Shown here: positions 33,884-41,419 of the stretch, piece by piece
Layout: every line of letters begins with the position of its first letter
How positions within the stretch are numbered: the stretch's first letter is position 1
Source: an uncultured Ruminococcus sp.
Lineage (GTDB): Bacteria > Bacillota > Clostridia > Oscillospirales > Ruminococcaceae
NCBI GenBank assembly: GCA_900543145.1
Contig: UQPZ01000009.1
Span: 1 to 64,000, forward strand
Direction: 5' to 3'
Length of the DNA: 64,000 nt
The notes under the pieces: model-generated
Told to the model about the DNA's origin: nothing
The model's database searches: none
What the model saw: the letters and a program-made list of their open reading frames with translations, nothing else
Translations under genes and position numbers: made by a program

Positions 33884-34666
33884 ATGACAAACAAAATTAA
33901 AATTCTTATCGGTGACGATTCGGCACAATACGGCGTAAGCTGCGCTTCAGCTCTCAGAGCTATGGGCTTCTTTGTAATAACCCGCCCAAAGGACGGACTT
34001 ACTATTTTTGACGCGATCAAAAATGAAGTTCCGGATGTTGTTATCATCGAAGCGGTAATGCCTAACCTTGACGCTATCGAGCTTATTAAAAAGCTTCAGG
34101 CTTCGTCCTATAAAAAGCCGCTGTTTATCGTTACAAGCGCTTACGAAAATTCGTTTATCGAACAGCAGGTCATGGCGGCAGGAGCTGCGTATTTTATGCT
34201 GAAGCCGTTTGACGTCAAGATTCTCGGGGAACGCATAAAAGCAATGCTGGATATTGACACCGACATAACCTCCGACATGAGCTTTTCCAAAAACAAAGCT
34301 AACCCTAACCTTGAGATAATAGTTACCGATATTATTCACCAGATAGGCGTACCTGCTCATATTAAAGGCTACCATTATCTGAGAGAGGCAATTATTCAGT
34401 CAGTTAATGACAAGGAAATGCTTGAGAGCGTTACAAAGCTATTATATCCCGCTGTTGCTAAAAAATTCAGCACCACTCCCTCAAGAGTTGAACGCGCGAT
34501 CAGACACGCAATAGAGATAGCATGGGACAGAGGAGATATAGATACGCTCAACAGCTTTTTCGGCTATACTGTCAATACCGGAAAGGGCAAGCCGACAAAC
34601 TCAGAATTTATCGCTCTTATTACCGATAAAATATGTCTTAAATACAAGACCACAATGCCTGCGTAG
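33884..34666 (+). CDS. spo0A: Sporulation response regulator Spo0A with Glu at the phospho-acceptor site
   Basis: Master regulator of sporulation entry. The 260-residue protein has an N-terminal receiver domain and the highly conserved C-terminal Spo0A DNA-binding domain (HIKGYHYLREAI, SRVERAIRHAIEIAW, KPTNSEFIA). In the receiver, the acidic pair (DD, 11-12), the Ser/Thr region (VTSAY) and the Lys of LKPFD are kept, but the phospho-acceptor position reads IIEAVMPNLD, so residue 56 is Glu instead of Asp. By established chemistry Glu cannot take the normal acyl-phosphate role and may mimic the phosphorylated state; the effect here is inference. Start ATG with GGAGG 9 nt upstream. Confidence 0.93.
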   Translation: MTNKIKILIGDDSAQYGVSCASALRAMGFFVITRPKDGLTIFDAIKNEVPDVVIIEAVMPNLDAIELIKKLQASSYKKPLFIVTSAYENSFIEQQVMAAGAAYFMLKPFDVKILGERIKAMLDIDTDITSDMSFSKNKANPNLEIIVTDIIHQIGVPAHIKGYHYLREAIIQSVNDKEMLESVTKLLYPAVAKKFSTTPSRVERAIRHAIEIAWDRGDIDTLNSFFGYTVNTGKGKPTNSEFIALITDKICLKYKTTMPA

Positions 34667-34683
34667 AGCAGATAAAAGAAAAA

Positions 34684-34736
34684 AGCAGCCGGCAGCTGCC
34701 TTTACAGAGCTTCTGTAGGTACAGCTGCCGGCTGCT
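34684..34736 (+). terminator. Probable terminator of spo0A
   Basis: A long stem, about 14 bp, GCAGCCGGCAGCTG with CAGCTGCCGGCTGC, just beyond the spo0A stop; the following T-rich stretch is broken by GCCGG. Confidence 0.6.
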
Positions 34737-34766
34737 TGCCGGTTTATATTAATTTTAATTCTGCAA

Positions 34767-34795
34767 ATAAAAAAGGGACGGTTGATCCGTCCCTT
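34767..34795 (-). terminator. Terminator of rplJ-rplL
   Basis: 9-bp perfect stem AAGGGACGG/CCGTCCCTT with a 5-nt loop; on the minus strand followed by six or more U. It is 18 bp beyond the rplL stop, so rpoB does not follow. Confidence 0.85.
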
Positions 34796-34812
34796 AAGTA
34801 TTTTAAGCTAAA

Positions 34813-35184
34813 TTACTTAAGCTCAACAGTTGCGCCTGCATCCTCAAGCTTAGCCTTGATCTCCTCAGCGTCAGCCTTGGAAACGCCTTCCTTAACAGCC
34901 TTAGGAGCGCCTTCAACCAACTCCTTGGACTCTTTAAGGCCAAGACCTGTGATCTCCTTAACAGCCTTGATTACAGCCATCTTAGCGTCACCGAAGGAAG
35001 CGAGAACTACGTCGAACTCAGTCTTCTCCTCAGCAGCAGCGCCTGCACCGCCTGCAGCAGGAGCAGCAGCAACTGCAGCAGTTACGCCGAACTCTTCCTG
35101 AATAGCGTCTACAAGCTCAGCAAGCTCGAGAACGGAAAGTGTCTTGATATCTTCTACGAATTTCATAATCTTCTCTGAAGCCAT
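34813..35184 (-). CDS. rplL: 50S ribosomal protein L7/L12
   Basis: Multicopy stalk protein that recruits translational GTPases. The 123-residue protein has the N-terminal dimer domain (MKFVEDIKTLSVLELAELV), an Ala/Gly/Pro-rich hinge (AAAPAAGGAGAAAEE) and the C-terminal domain with IKAVKEITGLGLKESKELVE. Start ATG with AAAGGAG upstream. Second gene of rplJ-rplL, 63 bp after rplJ. Normally this pair follows rplK-rplA; here it is about 29 kb away. Confidence 0.97.
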   Translation of the reverse strand: MASEKIMKFVEDIKTLSVLELAELVDAIQEEFGVTAAVAAAPAAGGAGAAAEEKTEFDVVLASFGDAKMAVIKAVKEITGLGLKESKELVEGAPKAVKEGVSKADAEEIKAKLEDAGATVELK

Positions 35185-35247
35185 GATAATAATCTCCTTT
35201 TAAATTTAAAATTTCCGGGGATAACCCCTCAGCTTACGCCGCACAAA

Positions 35248-35757
35248 TTAAGCGGCGCCGTTCTCCTTGTCCACAACAGCCTGCAACGTAGCGGCAAGCT
35301 TCTGAATAGGACCCTGGAGTGAACCAACGAGCTGTGCAAGCAGCACCTCTCTCGACGGGATCTTTGACAGAGCCTTAACTCCTGCCTCATCGTAAATTTC
35401 TTCACCGATAAATCCAGCCTTCAGGTTAAATTTCTGACCGTTGCAAGCCTCGGAGAATTTACCGAGAATTCTTGCCGGAGCAGTCTGATCATCATTTGAA
35501 AGAGCAATAGCGGTAGTACCCTCAAGTACGTTTGTAAGACCGTTAAGACCTGCTTTTTCCATAGCAAAACGAAGCATAGTGTTCTTTTCAACAAAGTAAT
35601 CTACGCCTGCCTCGCGCATTTCCTTACGCAGCTTAGTGTCCTCCTCAACCGTAATACCCTTATAGTCAACGAGTACGCCGGCTGTGGAATTCTTCAGAAG
35701 CTCAGTCAGCTTTTCAACCTTTTCCTGCTTTACGCGCAGAACCTTTTCACTTGGCAT
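35248..35757 (-). CDS. rplJ: 50S ribosomal protein L10
   Basis: Binds 23S rRNA and anchors L7/L12 dimers at the ribosomal stalk; binds its own leader to control rplJL. The 169-residue protein begins PSEKVLRVKQEKVEKLTELL and has the GVLVDYKGITVEEDTKLRKE and VEKNTMLRFAM motifs. The frame is open 33 codons upstream, but AGAGGTG sits before the ATG at 35757 and the family starts here. Behind its own promoter and an attenuator leader. Confidence 0.96.
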   Translation of the reverse strand: MPSEKVLRVKQEKVEKLTELLKNSTAGVLVDYKGITVEEDTKLRKEMREAGVDYFVEKNTMLRFAMEKAGLNGLTNVLEGTTAIALSNDDQTAPARILGKFSEACNGQKFNLKAGFIGEEIYDEAGVKALSKIPSREVLLAQLVGSLQGPIQKLAATLQAVVDKENGAA

Positions 35758-35759
35758 AA

Positions 35760-35935
35760 TAATTTCACCTCTTTGCAAAGCCGCAGGAACGGCTTTTGAT
35801 TCGCAGCGCACTAAAAAGAAAAATTCCTTCCGCCAAAAGACAAAAGGAATATACAAGCAAAATATTTATTTGCTATTCCTCCTCGGCCGGACTTCTGCTT
35901 TTCAGCTGCCGACTGTCTTTAGATACGAATGCAAA
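35760..35935 (-). ncRNA. L10 leader with transcription attenuator
   Basis: Minus-strand leader of rplJ containing the GTCCGGCCGAGGAGG segment characteristic of L10-binding leaders. A terminator stem ATTCCTT/AAGGAAT with a U-rich tract (35813-35850) competes with an antiterminator in which the 5' arm pairs with GGAAT near 35875-35880. A further hairpin (AAAGCCG/CGGCTTT, 35777-35796) precedes the Shine-Dalgarno. Confidence 0.75.
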
Positions 35936-35939
35936 AATA

Positions 35940-35968
35940 ATTATATCAGACTAAATACAAACTGTCAA
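35940..35968 (-). promoter_or_regulatory. Sigma-A promoter of rplJ-rplL
   Basis: On the minus strand TTGACA, 17 bp, TATAAT: perfect consensus. Confidence 0.85.
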
Positions 35969-36005
35969 TAGTTTCAGAAAAAAATATATTAACATTTCGT
36001 AAATT

Positions 36006-36773
36006 CTACTTCCGATCGTAAGCGTCCATCATTGATAGTATCTGAGAGTTGGTTATTTTCTCTGCCAGCAGCTGTTTGAACGCAGCGGTTTTTTCTTTGC
36101 CGGCGGCTTTCAGATCGCCCAGCCTTGCGATCAGTTCCTCCTGCCGTCTGCTTATATCTTCTCTCATTAAATCAAACGGGCAGCTTTTTTCGTCTTCAAG
36201 AATATTAAGCGTTTTCTTCATCGAGCTTAAGAACTCGTTTTCATTTGAATTTCTGAATAAAATAAAGTCGTCCTCAAGCTCAGGGTTGTCAAGGTAAACG
36301 GGACGCGAAAAGTCCTGAGTTTTTATATATTCGTCCCAGTTTGCAAGCTTCCAGGTATCGCGGTCGGAATTGCGTTTTATCATTCTCCGGCGGCAGACCT
36401 CTATATCGGTTTCTACCCAGATAACCGTCAGTCGGATATTCTTTTTCCTAAGCTCCTCCGCAAGGTCTTTCATATACACAGGATCTCTTATTTCCCTTGT
36501 AAACGGCGCATTTATAAGCACTAAGCTTTCATACTCCAACGCCTCGAAGGCCAGCGCCAAAATTGCTTCATACTCGGCATTGCGGACATATTTTTCAAAA
36601 AAATCAGAGCTTCTGTCGTATTCCTCACACGCTGCCTCAAATATTTTTCTTGACAGCGGAATAAGCGTATCCTTATCGAGATAAACTATATGCCTGAGAT
36701 TTTCCGCCAGCTTTTTGGAAACATAGGTTTTTCCGCTGGCGGGAGGAGATGTTACCAGAATAAGTCTTTTCAT
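36006..36773 (-). CDS. P-loop kinase (AAA_33 / zeta-toxin-like fold)
   Basis: 255-residue cytoplasmic ATP-binding protein with Walker A TSPPASGKT (about residues 8-16), an acidic YLDKDTLIPL strand in the substrate-binding position and an RRRMIKRNSDRD lid-like motif. This is the fold of small-molecule kinases and zeta toxins. The C-terminal 70 residues form a predicted helical extension. There is no epsilon-type antitoxin next to it, so a metabolic kinase is more likely than a toxin. The ATG at 36797 lies 5' of GGGAGG; the ATG at 36773, which follows it, is chosen. Confidence 0.7.
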   Translation of the reverse strand: MKRLILVTSPPASGKTYVSKKLAENLRHIVYLDKDTLIPLSRKIFEAACEEYDRSSDFFEKYVRNAEYEAILALAFEALEYESLVLINAPFTREIRDPVYMKDLAEELRKKNIRLTVIWVETDIEVCRRRMIKRNSDRDTWKLANWDEYIKTQDFSRPVYLDNPELEDDFILFRNSNENEFLSSMKKTLNILEDEKSCPFDLMREDISRRQEELIARLGDLKAAGKEKTAAFKQLLAEKITNSQILSMMDAYDRK

Positions 36774-36847
36774 AACAGCTTTATGCCTCCCTTTCATAAA
36801 AATAAAAACACAGGTATTATTCCTTAATTATATAAATTTAATACTTA

Positions 36848-36881
36848 AAAAAATAAAAGCAGCGATTATATGCGCCGCTTT
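36848..36881 (-). terminator. Terminator of the hypothetical gene at 36.9 kb
   Basis: 9-bp stem AAAGCGGCG/CGCTGCTTT (one G-U pair) followed by a U-rich tract on the minus strand. Confidence 0.75.
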
Positions 36882-36896
36882 ATTATTGTACACGGA

Positions 36897-37631
36897 TCAA
36901 GCCGATTTCTTTCTTCCGGTGTTTTCCTTCTTTTTTCGTTTTTTATTTTTCCTGATAAGTTCAAGCGGATCGCCAAGACGCTCCTTAGCGGCTTCGGTAT
37001 CTATCGACGGTTCATCAACTTCCTCGGATTGCATCGTAAGGCTTGACATTTCCTGTAAAAGCATATTTCTTTCAAAGCGATCCGCAGCTTCCTCACAGGT
37101 CAGCGCTTCACCGCTTTCAATATAAGACCTTATCTGACCTATATTTTTCATATATTCAAGCGGCATAAAGCTTATCCGTTTTTCAAGTCCTTTATAATAG
37201 TCCTCCTTCTGACGTATAAGCTGTGAATCTCTGTTTTTTAATATTTCCAACTGCTCTCCTATTCCCTCGTTTACCTCAGCCTGACGCTTTTTAGCTTCAG
37301 TAAGCCTGAAATGCTGAAGGCAGACGCCGAAAACGGCAAGAAGAATAAATGCCGACGCTCCGCCGACAGCAGAAATCATAAGCATACCAGTACCGAGAAC
37401 CGCAGTCAGTATACCGAACACAGCCGCTCCGGCAGCAAGGCACAAAGCCACCGATATGATCCTTTTTGATTTGAGATTAAAGGTTTTTTCAACATATGTA
37501 TTATCATGAATATAAGTTTTAAGGTATTCTATATTTTCTTTGTTGATCCGAATTGCGTCCTCAAATTCATAGTAACGCGCGAAATAGGTTTCTGCCTGAT
37601 CAATTTTCTCAAGTTCAGTCATTTCAGCCAT
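36897..37631 (-). CDS. Hypothetical coiled-coil protein with two membrane spans
   Basis: Not recognised. The 244-residue protein begins with a charged helix (ELEKIDQAETYFARYYEFED), has a hydrophobic hairpin of two spans (IISVALCLAAGAAVFGILTAV and MLMISAVGGASAFILLAVFG), then a long coiled coil (about 120-170) and a very basic Lys-rich C-terminus. No catalytic motif. ATG at 37631 chosen over 37637 because GAGGT is 7 nt upstream of it. Own promoter and terminator, so monocistronic. Confidence 0.65.
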   Translation of the reverse strand: MAEMTELEKIDQAETYFARYYEFEDAIRINKENIEYLKTYIHDNTYVEKTFNLKSKRIISVALCLAAGAAVFGILTAVLGTGMLMISAVGGASAFILLAVFGVCLQHFRLTEAKKRQAEVNEGIGEQLEILKNRDSQLIRQKEDYYKGLEKRISFMPLEYMKNIGQIRSYIESGEALTCEEAADRFERNMLLQEMSSLTMQSEEVDEPSIDTEAAKERLGDPLELIRKNKKRKKKENTGRKKSA

Positions 37632-37694
37632 GATCATTACCTCTTTGAAACAGTTTCGTGTTTTTAGTAAACAATTTTTCCATATTTCCTGCTA

Positions 37695-37723
37695 AGTATA
37701 TCACATTTATATAGAAATGTCAA
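37695..37723 (-). promoter_or_regulatory. Promoter of the coiled-coil hypothetical gene
   Basis: On the minus strand TTGACA, 17 bp, TATACT. Confidence 0.75.
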
Positions 37724-37832
37724 TATAAAAGGTCTTATTTTTGTATAAAATATTTAAGCAATATACTTTTTGTTCCACTTGATTTTAGGAAAAACTTAGT
37801 CTGAAAACGAAAAACAAACGAAAATATTATAA

Positions 37833-37861
37833 ATAAAAAAGAGCCGCACAATGCGGCTCCG
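37833..37861 (-). terminator. Terminator of rpsT
   Basis: 8-bp stem GAGCCGCA/TGCGGCTC, loop CAA-type of 3 nt, then U6 on the minus strand. Confidence 0.88.
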
Positions 37862-37872
37862 TATTCCAGATA

Positions 37873-38127
37873 TTAAGCGTTAAGCGATTTTGCAAGCTGA
37901 GATTTCTTTCTTGCTGCTTTATTCTTATGCAGAATTCCCTTTGAGCAAGCCATATCAACCTTCTTGATAGCGGTCTTTACAACCTCTGCCTTGTTGTCAG
38001 CGTTCTCGGCAACTGCTGCGTCAGCTTTCTTCAGAGCTGTTTTAAGATCAGACTTAACTGCCTTGTTTCTCAAAGTTTTTGCTTCAATAACCTTAACTCT
38101 TTTTTTAGCGGATTTGATATTCGGCAT
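37873..38127 (-). CDS. rpsT: 30S ribosomal protein S20
   Basis: Primary 16S rRNA-binding protein of the small subunit. The 84-residue protein is Lys/Ala-rich and helical, starts PNIKSAKKRVKV and ends with the KGILHKNKAARKKSQLAK motif. The ATG at 38127 has GGGAGGT 8 nt upstream; an extension of 12 codons upstream is rejected. Monocistronic, divergent from gpr, as is common in Firmicutes. Confidence 0.96.
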   Translation of the reverse strand: MPNIKSAKKRVKVIEAKTLRNKAVKSDLKTALKKADAAVAENADNKAEVVKTAIKKVDMACSKGILHKNKAARKKSQLAKSLNA

Positions 38128-38231
38128 ATCGGCACCTCCCTCATTCATTGAATAATTTTGCACTTATTTGGATAAACTAACTGCACGACTGAGAGGAAAT
38201 GCAGCAGTCATTTAAACAAGTCTTGTAGATT

Positions 38232-38260
38232 ATTATATCACAAAGAAATTGGAAATGCAA
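38232..38260 (-). promoter_or_regulatory. Promoter of rpsT
   Basis: On the minus strand TTGCAT, 17 bp, TATAAT. Confidence 0.75.
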
Positions 38261-38396
38261 GTGCTTTTAACAAAAATTTTTGCTGTTTTAATCACTGATT
38301 ATTGTGCATTTTGCAGAAATAAAGCCGTCTATAAAGATCCGGCGCAGAAATTCGCTTTATTTTATTATCATATTTAACGGAAAGGCAGGAAATATT

Positions 38397-39266
38397 ATGT
38401 CAATACGCACAGACTTAGCTCTTGAATCCGCACAGCAGGTATCGCTCCAGACTCAGCTTGAGGGCGTATCACAGCTGAGGCGGAGCTATAAAAATATCAA
38501 GCTTGAAGTAACAGAAATTACTGTAGAAAGCGAAAAGGCAGCACACCTTTTAAAAAAGCCTGAGGGCAGATATATAACCGTAGAAAGCGCCGACGGACAC
38601 TTTTCCTCCTACAGTGATTTTTTCGACGGAAGAGTAAAATGCATAGCAGACGAGATAAAAAGACTTTGTAATATCCCGGAGCGGGTACTGGTAGTAGGCC
38701 TGGGCAACAGGGCAATAACTCCCGACAGCCTCGGTCCGAGCGTTGCTGAAAAGATATTTGCGACAAGACATATAAAAAGACTTGCCAAGGATCTTGACAC
38801 CTCCGAGCTTTCAGACGTAGCGGTGCTTACTACAGGAGTAATGGCTCAGACAGGCGTCGAATCCTCGGCTGCGGTAAAAGCGATATGCAATGAGATACTG
38901 CCACAGCTTGTTATAGTTATAGACGCTCTTGCCTGTTCAGACCTCAGCCATCTGGGAACTACCGTACAGCTGTGCAATACCGGAATCTCTCCCGGAAGCG
39001 GAGTTGAAAACGCCAGGAAGGAGCTTTCGGAGGAAACTTTGGGAATACCCTGCGTAGCTGTAGGAGTTCCTACAGTTACCGATATGACTACTATAGCCCA
39101 TACAGCCTCAATAAATCCGCTTCCAGAAGAATTTCAGGGAATGATCGTAACCCCGAAAACAATAGATAACCTTATAATAAGAACCTCGGCAATGATAGCT
39201 GCAGCTATAAATAAGGTGCTTCACCCTACTCTTACCTTTGAGGAAATACAGTCCCTGATAATGTAA
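38397..39266 (+). CDS. gpr: Spore germination protease GPR
   Basis: Endopeptidase that degrades small acid-soluble spore proteins at germination. The 289-residue zymogen starts MSIRTDLALESAQQ, including the TDLAxE motif that resembles its own SASP cleavage sites; the propeptide is short. Core motifs VLVVGLGNRAITPDSLGP, TTGVMAQTG, IDALAC, GVENARKELSEETLGIPC (partial) and VGVPTVTD are present. The frame is open 31 codons upstream, but the start at 38397 has AGGCAGGAA upstream and fits the family. With spo0A and spoIVB it shows that the organism descends from, or still is, a spore former. Confidence 0.95.
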   Translation: MSIRTDLALESAQQVSLQTQLEGVSQLRRSYKNIKLEVTEITVESEKAAHLLKKPEGRYITVESADGHFSSYSDFFDGRVKCIADEIKRLCNIPERVLVVGLGNRAITPDSLGPSVAEKIFATRHIKRLAKDLDTSELSDVAVLTTGVMAQTGVESSAAVKAICNEILPQLVIVIDALACSDLSHLGTTVQLCNTGISPGSGVENARKELSEETLGIPCVAVGVPTVTDMTTIAHTASINPLPEEFQGMIVTPKTIDNLIIRTSAMIAAAINKVLHPTLTFEEIQSLIM

Positions 39267-39278
39267 ATATCGAACGTA

Positions 39279-39316
39279 CAGACAGGCTGCTGAATAAACA
39301 GCCTGTCTTTTTTATA
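39279..39316 (+). terminator. Terminator of gpr
   Basis: GACAGGCTG/CAGCCTGTC stem with an A-rich loop followed by T6. Confidence 0.88.
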
Positions 39317-39407
39317 CTCATTTTCGGCATGAAAAAAACCGCCGCAGTTTAAAAAAGCTTGTATTTTCTATTGTAAATTATTTATGAATTAAGAGCCGAA
39401 ACTCACC

Positions 39408-39428
39408 GAAAACGTTTTCTGAAAACGT
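39408..39428 (+). promoter_or_regulatory. LacI-like operator motifs upstream of the binding-protein gene
   Basis: Palindrome GAAAACGTTTTC followed after one base by a second half-match GAAAACGT. Similar CG-centred sites lie upstream of the GH130 gene (54984-55017). About 75 bp upstream of the -35 box. Confidence 0.5.
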
Positions 39429-39501
39429 AATCATTCAAATTTCTATCACGAATTTGTCAAAATCCACAAAAACCTAAAACATTTATATTGCAAGTTGCTG
39501 A

Positions 39502-39530
39502 TTGACTAACAATAATTGTTTTGTTATTAT
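39502..39530 (+). promoter_or_regulatory. Promoter with an internal palindrome
   Basis: TTGACT, 17 bp, TATTAT. The spacer starts with the perfect palindrome AACAATAATTGTT (39508-39520), placed where a repressor would block RNA polymerase. Confidence 0.65.
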
Positions 39531-39613
39531 AAAAACAGACGAAAGATCTATGCCTATATGCATAGTTTTTGTGCAGGACAAATGAGTCCGAATTTTAAGG
39601 AGGTATTTTTTTA

Positions 39614-41050
39614 ATGAAATTGGCAAAGAAAATAATGGCTGCGACGCTTGCGCTGACTATGGCGGCAGGTATGGCTTCCTGCGGCGATAAGGACAATTCT
39701 TCAAACGGAAGCTCTGTTGCTCCGGGAAAAGACCTTAATAATGACCAGAAGCAGATAGTTGACGCTCATGCCAGCGAACTTCCCGACAAGGAATTATCAA
39801 ATAAAACTATTACATGGATGGCACACTACGACATCAACCCTACCGAAGGAAAGGTAAAGTCGCCTGCCATCCAGCTTTTTGAAACCAAATACGGCGGTAA
39901 GATCAATTATAAGCGGACTACCTGGGAAAACCGTTATACCGATCTGGCTGCTGCCGTAATGGCAAATGAATCACCCGACTTCTTCCCTGCCGACGATATG
40001 GATACTTTCCCTAAGGGCGCTATTAAAGCTATGTTCCAGCCTATAGACGATTATGTAGACCTTAATTCCGAACTTTGGGCAGGATCTAAGAGCGTCTGCG
40101 ACTCGTTTATGTTCAACGGCAAGCATTATATTGCTGCTATTGAAGCTATGCCTACATATGCCTGCGTATATAACAGAACTACGATCAATGAGAACGGTTA
40201 CGACGATCCTGCCGAGCTGTTTGCTCAGGGAAAATGGGATTGGGACGTATTTACTGAAATGTGTACTGACTTTACGGACGCAGATCAGGATAAGTATGCG
40301 CTGGACGGCTACTGGTACAACAAGGCGCTTTCCGAAACAAGCGGCGTTCCAATGATCGGACTGAAAGACGGACAGCTTGTTCAGAATATGTCCGATCCGG
40401 CTATCGAAAAGGTTCAGGAAAGAATGTATAACCTTCAGAAAAACGGAGTTGTATTCCCCCGTGCTGAAAACAACTGGAAACCAAGAGGCGACGGAGCTAA
40501 CGGAGAAGGTCTCGGCTCTTACCTGACGCTCTTCATTCCTATCGGACTTTACGCTATCGAGTGTCCTCCCGAGTCCTGCAAGCCTTTCGGCGATATTGAA
40601 GCCGGCGAAGTAATGTTCGTTCCTATGCCGAAGGATCCGGATTCCGATAAAACTTATATTTCAGCCAAAGTTCACGGCTACAGTATCTGTACAGGAGCTA
40701 AGAATCCTGAAGGCGTAGCAGCATTTCTCGACTGCGAGCAGGTTACGAACCAGGCTGAGGACATCAAGCAGATCACGACTGATACTCTCAAAAACGAGTA
40801 TAAGTGGACTGATGAAATGATCGAAATGCGTGAAACACTGTATAAGATGGCTGCCGAAACTCCTGTATTTGATCTTCAGGACGGCGTTTCAGACGAGCTT
40901 TCAACATATATGATGACTGTTTCAGAGGCTACTATGATCTCAGGAGGAAACGAAACGACCTGGACTGCCTGCCGTACAGAGTGGGAAAAGGCTGTTGAAT
41001 ATGTAATTAAAGACGCTAATAAAAATATTTCCTCAACTCCTATAAACTAA
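39614..41050 (+). CDS. Extracellular solute-binding lipoprotein (sugar ABC-type)
   Basis: Lipoprotein receptor of an ABC importer, probably for an oligosaccharide. The signal peptide MKLAKKIMAATLALTMAAGMASCGD ends with a lipobox MASC (Cys23), so the mature protein is lipid-anchored outside the membrane. The 478-residue length and the segments KTITWMAHYDINPTEG, DFFPADDMD and WEKAVEYVIKD suit family 1 binding proteins. No permease or ATPase gene is adjacent, so it must use transport parts encoded elsewhere. It is transcribed alone, from a regulated-looking promoter, and ends at a strong terminator. Confidence 0.88.
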   Translation: MKLAKKIMAATLALTMAAGMASCGDKDNSSNGSSVAPGKDLNNDQKQIVDAHASELPDKELSNKTITWMAHYDINPTEGKVKSPAIQLFETKYGGKINYKRTTWENRYTDLAAAVMANESPDFFPADDMDTFPKGAIKAMFQPIDDYVDLNSELWAGSKSVCDSFMFNGKHYIAAIEAMPTYACVYNRTTINENGYDDPAELFAQGKWDWDVFTEMCTDFTDADQDKYALDGYWYNKALSETSGVPMIGLKDGQLVQNMSDPAIEKVQERMYNLQKNGVVFPRAENNWKPRGDGANGEGLGSYLTLFIPIGLYAIECPPESCKPFGDIEAGEVMFVPMPKDPDSDKTYISAKVHGYSICTGAKNPEGVAAFLDCEQVTNQAEDIKQITTDTLKNEYKWTDEMIEMRETLYKMAAETPVFDLQDGVSDELSTYMMTVSEATMISGGNETTWTACRTEWEKAVEYVIKDANKNISSTPIN

Positions 41051-41061
41051 TAGATACCCGC

Positions 41062-41098
41062 AGAAAGCCTCAGCTCAGACTGAGGCTTTCTTTTTTAC
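41062..41098 (+). terminator. Terminator of the binding-protein gene
   Basis: 11-bp stem GAAAGCCTCAG/CTGAGGCTTTC followed by T6. Confidence 0.9.
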
Positions 41099-41116
41099 CT
41101 TCCGATAAAAAAACTA

Positions 41117-41145
41117 TTGACAAAATCAGATCCTTACTATATAAT
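41117..41145 (+). promoter_or_regulatory. Sigma-A promoter of the P-type ATPase unit
   Basis: TTGACA, 17 bp, TATAAT: perfect consensus, about 9 bp before the riboswitch aptamer. Confidence 0.85.
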
Positions 41146-41153
41146 AATAGTGT

Positions 41154-41311
41154 AAAAGAGAGTAGCTGGCGGAATTTCTTATTTAATAGAAAATTCTGTT
41201 TATGTTTGCGTCAATACGGTCGTTTTACCGACCCGCTGCATATCTAAACGGCGAGACTTTTATTGAAATAATTGCGCTGCGCAGTTTTTCCAATAAACGT
41301 CTCGCTTTTTT
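41154..41311 (+). ncRNA. yybP-ykoY (manganese) riboswitch with terminator platform
   Basis: Aptamer from 41154 to about 41263: the 5' AAAGAGAGTAGC block, the CGTCA segment near 41209, the CCGACCCGCTGC region and the closing GGCGAGACTTTT block follow the yybP-ykoY pattern. The 3' strand of P1 overlaps the 5' arm of an intrinsic terminator (GCGAGAC...TTTATTG, 41251-41265, with CAATAAA...GTCTCGC, 41291-41305, then T6). Manganese binding to the aptamer would stabilise P1 and allow read-through, turning the downstream ATPase gene on. Confidence 0.85.
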
Positions 41312-41419
41312 ATGTGAAAAACTGTCAGGACCTGAGCATAATATTTTTCCGTCTGCGACTAGCAGTCATTTTAACGGGAAAAATATAATCTGCGGATATT
41401 ATTGAAAGGAATGTTGTAA

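Noticed and set aside
38281..38396. Sporulation sigma-G/F promoter before gpr
   Set aside because: A TGCATT...TCTATAA pair can be seen at about the right spacing but the -10 match is too weak to call.
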